Shown in pieces: positions 1 through 4,898 of a stretch of 6,055 nucleotides of DNA. The notes below the pieces were generated by a model. The model had not been told where the DNA came from. It searched no databases and saw only the letters and a list, made by a program, of their open reading frames with translations. The stretch is from NCBI GenBank assembly GCA_021732965.1, contig JAKFVZ010000275.1, positions 1 through 6,055 of the forward strand, in the 5' to 3' direction. A program made the translations under genes and the position numbers. Positions within the stretch are counted from its first letter, which is position 1; each line of letters begins with the position of its first letter. The stretch comes from Reyranella sp. (GTDB lineage: Bacteria; Pseudomonadota; Alphaproteobacteria; Reyranellales; Reyranellaceae).

Positions 1-435
1 CATCGGATGGCGCGACGGTCCATATACCTTGTTCTCGGTGTGACCCTTGGCGGCCATTTCCGGCGTGTTGGTCATGCCGAGGAAGATGCCGCCGGCGGCT
101 TTCAGTCGCTCGACTGCGACGGCGTCGCGCGGCGGCTTGAAATCCTTGTAGAGCAGCGAGCCGTTGGTGACGGTGCGGCCCTGCACCCAGGTCGTGTCCT
201 TCACCGTGTAGGGCACGCCGAGGATGGCGCCGTCGAAGCCCTGCTTGCGGCGAGTGTCGACGGCATCGGCGGAGGCGCGCGCTTCGGCGGGATCGAAGTC
301 GACGATGGCGGTGAGCTGGCCGTTCCGTGCCTCGACGCGGGCGATCGCCATCTCGGCCACGTCGCGGGCCTTCGCCTTGCCCGTCCGCACGGCCTTCGCG
401 ATGGCGCCAGCACCCTTATCCAGCAACTCGGTCAT
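1..435 (-). CDS. Amidase signature family enzyme, N-terminal part (runs off left edge)
   Basis: This is the first 145 residues of an amidase-signature hydrolase, a family that cleaves amide bonds with a Ser-cisSer-Lys triad. Reading the minus strand from the ATG at 435 gives MTELLDKGAG, an N-terminal helical region, then the conserved block GVPYTVKDT (about residues 73-81), in which K79 is the expected catalytic lysine. The block LKAAGGIFLGMTNTPEM (about 111-127) and the YGPSRHP stretch near residue 143 are also typical. The Gly/Ser-rich segment with the nucleophile lies beyond the window, so activity cannot be judged. The start is supported by GAGGG seven bases upstream. The NTPEM and YGPSRHP region looks more like a general amidase than GatA of the tRNA-dependent amidotransferase, and no gatB or gatC is visible. 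The substrate is unknown. It is divergent from the DUF2161 gene. Confidence 0.9.
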   Translation of the reverse strand, partial: MTELLDKGAGAIAKAVRTGKAKARDVAEMAIARVEARNGQLTAIVDFDPAEARASADAVDTRRKQGFDGAILGVPYTVKDTTWVQGRTVTNGSLLYKDFKPPRDAVAVERLKAAGGIFLGMTNTPEMAAKGHTENKVYGPSRHPM

Positions 436-483
436 CTGTTTTCCCTCATTTGCCCACTTCTTAGCATGATAGCGTGCGCCGCC
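436..483. other. Short divergent intergenic region between amidase and DUF2161 genes
   Basis: Only 48 bases separate the two start codons. The minus strand holds TATCAT (466-471), five of six matches to a -10 box, which would give the amidase a leader of about 25 bases, but no -35 fits. On the plus strand I see no promoter, and the DUF2161 promoter may lie inside the 5' end of the amidase gene. Confidence 0.3.
443..447 (-). promoter_or_regulatory. Ribosome binding site of the amidase gene
   Basis: The minus strand reads GAGGG here, seven bases before the ATG at 435. This fits a Shine-Dalgarno site and supports that start codon. Confidence 0.6.
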
Positions 484-1134
484 ATGACGTTGGAAAGCGA
501 CCTCTATGCGCCGGTGAAGGCGCTGCTCGAAGGACAGGGCTATGTCGTCAAGGGCGAGGTGCGCGGCTGCGACGTGGTGGCGGTGCGCGGCAAGGAGCCG
601 CCCGTCGTCGTCGAGCTGAAGCGGACCTTCGGCCTCGGTCTCGTCCTGCAGGGCGTCGACCGGCTGGCGCTTACCGATCTCGTCTATCTCGCCGTGGGCC
701 AGTGGCCCAAGCAGATGAAGAACGTGAAGAAGCTCTGTCGCCGGCTGGGGCTGGGCTTCATCGTGGTGGCGAAGGAAAAGGCCGACGTGGTGCTTGATCC
801 CACGCCCTACGTGCCGAGGCAAAACAAGCGCAAGTCTGGCCGGCTGCTGGGCGAGCATGCCCGGCGCGTCGGCGATCCCAATGTCGGAGGGCAGGCGATG
901 CGGGCGCCGCTGATGACGGCTTACCGCCAGGAAGCGCTGCGTTGCGCCGAACTGCTGGCGGTGCAGGGGCCGATGAAGGTGGCGGCGTTGCGCACTGCCT
1001 GTGACGCACCCAAAGCGGCCCAGATCCTGCAACAGGATGTGTATGGCTGGTTCGAGAGAGTGGAGCGCGGTGTCTATGCGATCACGCCCAAGGGACGCGA
1101 GGGCCTGGAGCTGTTCGACCGCAAGCCGGCCTGA
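484..1134 (+). CDS. DUF2161 family protein, putative PD-(D/E)XK nuclease-fold phosphodiesterase
   Basis: The 216-residue protein begins MTLESDLYAPVKALLEGQGY and matches my memory of the DUF2161 family, which is common in alphaproteobacteria and has been linked to the PD-(D/E)XK nuclease superfamily. The sequence shows a plausible active site: D30 in the strand GCDVVAV, then E44 and K46 in VVVELKR, followed by Q56 in LQGVDR, the order expected of the fold. A Lys/Arg-rich linker follows (about 113-125). The C-terminal part (about 144-211), with LRTACDAPKAAQILQQD and GVYAITPKGREGL, looks like a winged helix that could bind DNA. No member has a role I can name with confidence. The frame is open far upstream; an ATG at 466 would add six residues, but 484 fits the family N-terminus better. 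Neither start has a clear Shine-Dalgarno site. The stop TGA directly abuts the ATG of the next gene, so the two are probably co-transcribed and translationally coupled. Confidence 0.85.
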   Translation: MTLESDLYAPVKALLEGQGYVVKGEVRGCDVVAVRGKEPPVVVELKRTFGLGLVLQGVDRLALTDLVYLAVGQWPKQMKNVKKLCRRLGLGFIVVAKEKADVVLDPTPYVPRQNKRKSGRLLGEHARRVGDPNVGGQAMRAPLMTAYRQEALRCAELLAVQGPMKVAALRTACDAPKAAQILQQDVYGWFERVERGVYAITPKGREGLELFDRKPA

Positions 1135-1932
1135 ATGCTGATCGCGCATCTCTCCGATCCGCACGTCCGCCCGGACGGCGAACTCTATCAGGGCGTGGTC
1201 GATTCGAACGCTCAGTTCGCGGCGGCCATCGCTCATGTGAATGCACTCGATCCGCGACCGGATCTTGTGCTGTTGAGCGGCGATCTGGTGGATCATGGCC
1301 ATCCAGACGAATACGCGATGCTTGACCGTCTGCTGGCGGCGCTCGAAGTTCCCGTGCTGGCGATTCCAGGCAATCACGACGAGCGCGAGGCCTTCAGGAC
1401 GGCCTTCACCGGCCAGGGCTGGCTACCGGCGACCGGGCCAATCAACTACACGGCCGGCGATCGTGGACCGGTGCGCATCGTCGCCCTCGACGTCACCTTG
1501 CCCGGCCTGCACCATGGTGTCGTGAGCGAGGACGGCGCGGCTTGGCTCGACCGAGTGCTCGCGGCGGAGCCCGCGCGGCCGACCATCGTCATGATGCACC
1601 AGCCGCCTTTCTACACCGGCATCCCCTACATGGATCCCTATTCCTGCCGCGAGGGGCATCGACTGGCCAAGGTGGTGGCGCGGCACCCGCAGGTCGAACG
1701 CATCCTGTGCGGCCATGTCCATCGCGTGATGCAGATGCGCTTCGGCGGCACGACCCTGTGCACGGCACCGTCCACCACGACGGCCATCGCGCTGCAGCTT
1801 CGGCCCGACGCCAGTCCCGCCTCGCACATCGAACCGCCGGCGGTGCTGCTGCATCACTGGCAGGCAGGGACGGGGCTCATCACGCACGTCGTGCCGGTCG
1901 GCACGTTTCCGGGGCCTTATCCCTTCGCCTGA
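1135..1932 (+). CDS. Metallophosphoesterase, GpdQ/CpdA-type cyclic-nucleotide or glycerophosphodiester phosphodiesterase
   Basis: This 265-residue protein carries the full calcineurin-like dinuclear metal site: D8 and H10 in LSDPHV, D50 in SGDLVDHG, N80 and H81 in PGNHDER, H155 in MMHQPPF, and H194 and H196 in CGHVHR. The C-terminal half resembles Enterobacter GpdQ as I recall it, especially the MDPYSCREGHRL segment (about 166-177) and the following AxxPxxxRILCGH stretch, so it belongs to the class III phosphodiesterase group that includes GpdQ, CpdA and Rv0805. Members hydrolyse glycerophosphodiesters or cAMP, often promiscuously, and the true substrate cannot be read from sequence. No signal peptide is seen, so it should be cytoplasmic. 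Its ATG follows the upstream TGA with no gap and has no good Shine-Dalgarno site, suggesting coupling to the DUF2161 gene. The last 16 bases overlap the 3' end of the convergent amidohydrolase gene. Confidence 0.9.
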   Translation: MLIAHLSDPHVRPDGELYQGVVDSNAQFAAAIAHVNALDPRPDLVLLSGDLVDHGHPDEYAMLDRLLAALEVPVLAIPGNHDEREAFRTAFTGQGWLPATGPINYTAGDRGPVRIVALDVTLPGLHHGVVSEDGAAWLDRVLAAEPARPTIVMMHQPPFYTGIPYMDPYSCREGHRLAKVVARHPQVERILCGHVHRVMQMRFGGTTLCTAPSTTTAIALQLRPDASPASHIEPPAVLLHHWQAGTGLITHVVPVGTFPGPYPFA

Positions 1933-3005
1933 GCGGGTCGCCTGGCTTTCAGCTTCAGGAGCTTCGCGGCATTGCCGCCGAGGATCGCCTGCTTGTCGGA
2001 GGCGGTGAGCTTCGCACCCGAGACGAACTCGATCGGCTCGTACATGCCCATGTCGAACGGATAGTCGGTGCCCATCAGGATGTGCTCGGCGCCGTAGGTC
2101 TTCACGAGATATTCGAGCTGGGTCTCCTCGAACACGATCGTGTCGAAGTACATCTTCTTTAGATACCAGCTCGGCTTCCTCTTGATGCAGAGCCGGCAGT
2201 CGGAGCGCGCGCCATGGGCATGGTCCATGCGGCCGGCGTAGGCAGGCAGGAAGCCTCCGCCATGCGCGACGCAGATCTTCAGCTTCGGATAGGCGTCGAG
2301 CACGCCCCCGAAGATCAGATGGCTGACGGCCATCGTCGAATCGAGCGGATTGCCGATCACGTTGCTGAAGTAATGCTCCGAGAACCGGCGGCCATCGGGG
2401 AAGCCGTTGGGATGCAGGAAGACCAGCACGCCGAGTTCCTCCGCCTTGGCGAAGACGGGCCGGAACCTCTCCTCGGAAAGATCGGCGCCGGCGACGTTGG
2501 TGCAGAGTTCGACGCCGCGCAGCCCGAGCGTCTTCACCGCGCGCTCCAGCTCCGCCACCGCGAATTCGGGTGCCTGCATCGGCACCGTGCCGAGACCGAC
2601 GAGGCGGTCGGGGTGCTTTGCGACCGTCGCGGCGATGTTGTCGTTGATCAGGCGCGCCGCGTCGCGGCCGAGTTCGGGCGGGGTCCAGTAGAAGTATTGC
2701 GGCGGCGCGGGCGAGATCGCCTGGATGTCGACGCCCATCCGGTCCATGTCGGCGATGCGGCGTTCGACCGAGGTGAGCATCGGCCGCACCGTTTCGGTCT
2801 GTGCCTTCTGGACCGCGCGCGTGGCCTCGTTGGAGAAACGGCCCATCGGCTCGTCGGGCGCGATGCCGGAGGCTGCGACTAGCGCGGCCGCCTCGGGTGA
2901 GACGATATGGCAATGAATGTCGATGACCGGACCCGACGTCTTTCGGGCGCCCCGCTTTGCTGCGGCGGCGTGACGGCGTGGCCTCGGTTCGCAGGTGTAG
3001 AGCAT
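1917..3005 (-). CDS. Amidohydrolase family protein (Amidohydro_2, ACMSD-like)
   Basis: The 362-residue protein belongs to the metal-dependent amidohydrolase superfamily, in the branch with aminocarboxymuconate-semialdehyde decarboxylase and gamma-resorcylate decarboxylase. Visible metal and catalytic residues are H31 and H33 in VIDIHCHI, H198 in VFLHPNG, H248 in VAHGGGFLPAYAGR and D314 in LMGTDYPFD. The blocks RIADMDRMGVDIQAI (about 83-97) and YPKLKICVAHGGG are typical. Members decarboxylate or hydrolyse aromatic or muconate-type acids, but the substrate here is not determined. The ATG at 3005 is chosen because GGAGGG stands eight bases before it; an ATG at 3053 would add 16 residues (MIPVGLSPHQ...) without comparable support. 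Before the HxH motif lies a basic, Arg/Lys/Ala-rich leader of about 25 residues with no hydrophobic core, so it is not an evident signal peptide. The gene converges on the phosphoesterase and diverges from the transglutaminase gene. Confidence 0.9.
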   Translation of the reverse strand: MLYTCEPRPRRHAAAAKRGARKTSGPVIDIHCHIVSPEAAALVAASGIAPDEPMGRFSNEATRAVQKAQTETVRPMLTSVERRIADMDRMGVDIQAISPAPPQYFYWTPPELGRDAARLINDNIAATVAKHPDRLVGLGTVPMQAPEFAVAELERAVKTLGLRGVELCTNVAGADLSEERFRPVFAKAEELGVLVFLHPNGFPDGRRFSEHYFSNVIGNPLDSTMAVSHLIFGGVLDAYPKLKICVAHGGGFLPAYAGRMDHAHGARSDCRLCIKRKPSWYLKKMYFDTIVFEETQLEYLVKTYGAEHILMGTDYPFDMGMYEPIEFVSGAKLTASDKQAILGGNAAKLLKLKARRPAQAKG

Positions 3006-3013
3006 GACGGCGA

Positions 3014-3019
3014 CCCTCC
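3014..3019 (-). promoter_or_regulatory. Strong Shine-Dalgarno site that sets the amidohydrolase start
   Basis: The minus strand reads GGAGGG eight bases upstream of the ATG at 3005. It favours that codon over the upstream in-frame ATG at 3053, which would place this site inside the coding region. Confidence 0.65.
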
Positions 3020-3125
3020 GGTGCTGATGCGGCGATAGTCCCACCGGGATCAATCTGCGTCATCCGGGCAAGAGTCGACCGCCGTGGATGCAACCCCGAG
3101 CCTCTTCAGGCATTATCCCGCCCTG
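3020..3125. other. Divergent intergenic region between amidohydrolase and transglutaminase genes
   Basis: About 120 bases separate the two divergent start codons (3005 and 3126) and must hold the promoters for both. I see no convincing -35/-10 pair. A GATAAT on the minus strand (3112-3117) and CATTAT on the plus strand (3110-3115) resemble -10 boxes, but neither has a matching -35 at the right distance. No clear palindromic operator was found. Confidence 0.4.
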
Positions 3126-4118
3126 ATGCGCACCCTAGAGATCGTTCACCGTACTCGTTACGAATATTCCGAGCCGGTCACCCTGGGGGATCACAGGCTG
3201 ATGTTCCGGCCTCGTGACAGTCATGACCTCCGATTGCTGCACACCGGGCTCGTGATCGAGCCGGCAGCGCACGTCCGGTGGATTCACGACCCATTTGGCA
3301 ATTCCATCGCCATCGCCTCGTTCGAAGGCCCGACGCAGGTCCTGGAACTGGTCAGCAAGATCCAGCTCGAGCATTTCGGGGTGCCGCCAGAACTGCCGCC
3401 GATCGAGGAGTTCGCGCGAACCCTGCCGTTCAGCTACGCGTCGGAAGAGGCGCCGGATCTCGCCCGATATGTCGAGCGTTCCTATCCCGATCCCAATTCC
3501 ATCGTCGGTCCCTGGACCAAGCAGTTCATGGAAGGCGAGGGCGGCAACGACACGTTCGAACTGCTGAAGCGGCTCTGCACGGGCATTCAGCAGAAACTGA
3601 AATACGCGATGCGGTTCGAGATCGGCACGCAGGTACCGGCCGTGACGCTCGAATCCGGTGGCGGCACCTGCCGCGACTACGCGCTTCTGATGATCGAATG
3701 CTGCCGCTCGCTCGGCCTCGCGGCGCGGTTCATCACCGGCTACCTCTATGATCCTGCCCTGGATACCGCGCCGGGCGAGGCGACGACGCACGCCTATCCG
3801 CATGCCTGGATGGAAGTTTACCTCCCCGGCGCCGGCTGGGTGGAATTCGACCCGACCAACGGCATCGTCGGCAGCGAACGCCTGATCCGGGTGGCGGTGG
3901 GACGCGATCCCGAGCAGGCCATGCCCATCAAGGGCACTTTCACCGGCTCGCCTGAAGTCACCGTCAATGCGTCCGTCGACGTTCAGGTCCACACCCTGTC
4001 GCCGGCGCCGCTTCCCGATCCGGCAGTTCCCCTGCAACCCGGCCCATCCGCACCCGCTGCGCTGACGCCGGAGGCGCCTGTACCTGCCGCCGAGCCGGTC
4101 TCCGCCCAAGCCCTTTGA
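3126..4118 (+). CDS. Transglutaminase-like cysteine protease family protein
   Basis: The 330-residue protein has the bacterial transglutaminase-like N-terminal domain (about 1-85, beginning MRTLEIVHRTRYEYSEPV, with the MFRPRD motif at 26-31) followed by a transglutaminase core. The papain-like triad is complete: C182 in GGGTCRDYA, H226 in AYPHAWMEVYLPGAGW, and D242 in EFDPTNG. Family members are mostly thought to be peptidases or amide-transfer enzymes; few have known substrates. The usual neighbours, an alpha-E domain protein and a circularly permuted ATP-grasp protein, are not next to it here. The C-terminal 38 residues or so (from about 293) are a Pro/Ala-rich, probably disordered tail. 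No signal peptide is seen. The ATG at 3126 is chosen because it matches the family N-terminus; a GTG at 3084 would add 14 residues. Neither has a strong Shine-Dalgarno site. Confidence 0.9.
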   Translation: MRTLEIVHRTRYEYSEPVTLGDHRLMFRPRDSHDLRLLHTGLVIEPAAHVRWIHDPFGNSIAIASFEGPTQVLELVSKIQLEHFGVPPELPPIEEFARTLPFSYASEEAPDLARYVERSYPDPNSIVGPWTKQFMEGEGGNDTFELLKRLCTGIQQKLKYAMRFEIGTQVPAVTLESGGGTCRDYALLMIECCRSLGLAARFITGYLYDPALDTAPGEATTHAYPHAWMEVYLPGAGWVEFDPTNGIVGSERLIRVAVGRDPEQAMPIKGTFTGSPEVTVNASVDVQVHTLSPAPLPDPAVPLQPGPSAPAALTPEAPVPAAEPVSAQAL

Positions 4119-4146
4119 CATCGTCCGGCGAGGGCGGTTGAGTGGC

Positions 4147-4171
4147 GCAAACGGTGGTATACGCCGGTTGC
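4147..4171 (+). promoter_or_regulatory. Imperfect inverted repeat enclosing an extended -10-like element
   Basis: Arms GCAAACGGT (4147-4155) and GCCGGTTGC (4163-4171) are complementary apart from one mismatch and one G-T pair, with seven bases (GGTATAC) between. The segment TGGTATAC (4155-4162) resembles an extended -10 box (TG, one base, TATA). A good -35 is lacking: TTGAGT at 4138 is only 14 bases away from it. It could be a promoter with an operator for the downstream membrane protein and O-antigen ligase genes. No T-run follows, so it does not look like a terminator. Chance is a real possibility for such a short dyad. Confidence 0.22.
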
Positions 4172-4208
4172 ACTCGGGGGCGGATTTCTGGCTATTTCAA
4201 TCGACGGG

Positions 4209-4898
4209 TTGGTGCGGGGGCTCCTTGGTCTGGGCGGAGTCCTGCTTGTCTGGCTGGCCTGGCCGGTCGCGAAGAGCGCCTGGCAGGCCCAGCAGGCCGA
4301 CAGGGCGACGACGGCGCTCCGCCTCAACTATCAACTCTCGCTCGACAGCCTTTTGAACGCCATCGATGCGGTGGATCGGGCAGTCGCGTCCGATCCGACC
4401 GCCGGTCGGCATCTGCAGCGGTCCGAGCTTCTCGTCGGCGCTGCCCTTTCGCCCAACTTCGCGCCATCGGCACAGCAGCGCTCCGAGTGGCTGAAGCGCG
4501 CCCAGGACGATCTCGATGTCGGCCTTGGCCGGGATCCCGCGCGCGGTGTCCAGTGGGCACGCCTGGCTGTCGTGCGGTACGCGCTCGAGGGGCCGTCGCA
4601 GCGGACGGTTGCGCCGCTTCTGATGTCGATCGATACGGCCCCCATGCTGCTGCCGCTGTGGCCCGCGCGCCTGACCCTGATCCTCGACAACTGGCAGGTC
4701 CTGACCGTCGCCCAGCGCGAGAAGATCGCGCTCTACGTGGCACGGACCTGGCAGCTCTCGCCACGGCGCGACTGGTTTGCGCACGCCATCCGAAGCCCGA
4801 TCGACGAACTCTTCGTCCGCTACTTCGTGCGCAACGAGCCGGGCGCGCAGGAAGAGCTTTCCCGCCTGCTGGCCGAGCGCCGGAAGCAGAAGCCATGA
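4209..4898 (+). CDS. Membrane-anchored hypothetical protein coupled to an O-antigen ligase gene
   Basis: The protein of about 229 residues starts with a hydrophobic segment (about 4-20, GLLGLGGVLLVWLAWPV) that looks like a single membrane anchor, followed by a mainly helical soluble part. The stretch DLDVGLGRDPARGVQWARLAVVRYALEG (about 101-128) has the look of a degenerate TPR-like helix pair, and the rest (LLPLWPARLTLILDN, TVAQREKIALYVARTW) is also helical. It faintly recalls VpsP-type polysaccharide biosynthesis proteins, but I do not recognise it firmly. Its stop overlaps the ATG of the O-antigen ligase gene (ATGA), so the two are very probably expressed together and it may support polysaccharide assembly at the inner membrane. 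The start is uncertain: no ATG is available, only TTG at 4209 or GTG at 4212, without a clear Shine-Dalgarno site. The frame stays open back to the transglutaminase stop at 4116, but G/C at third positions drops there from about 87% to 60%, arguing against coding. Confidence 0.75.
   Translation: MVRGLLGLGGVLLVWLAWPVAKSAWQAQQADRATTALRLNYQLSLDSLLNAIDAVDRAVASDPTAGRHLQRSELLVGAALSPNFAPSAQQRSEWLKRAQDDLDVGLGRDPARGVQWARLAVVRYALEGPSQRTVAPLLMSIDTAPMLLPLWPARLTLILDNWQVLTVAQREKIALYVARTWQLSPRRDWFAHAIRSPIDELFVRYFVRNEPGAQEELSRLLAERRKQKP

Noticed and set aside
7..483. Extension of the DUF2161 frame upstream to position 7
   Set aside because: This part is antisense to the amidase N-terminus, which has clear family motifs and a ribosome binding site. 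The DUF2161 family sequence begins at about 484.
2214..2882. A 222-codon plus-strand frame inside the amidohydrolase region
   Set aside because: It is the complement of coding sequence with well-conserved metal-binding motifs on the other strand, and its product matches nothing I recognise.
1423..3093. A 556-codon open frame on the minus strand across the amidohydrolase and into the phosphoesterase
   Set aside because: It lies in a different frame from the clear amidohydrolase motifs, is extremely Arg-rich and resembles no family. Long spurious frames are expected in GC-rich DNA.
3135..4121. A 328-codon antisense frame covering the transglutaminase gene
   Set aside because: The plus-strand product has a complete catalytic triad and family domains. 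The antisense product is a low-information Arg/Gly-rich sequence, so it is a shadow.
4147..4171. The dyad as a rho-independent terminator for the transglutaminase gene
   Set aside because: The stem is imperfect and no run of T follows it.
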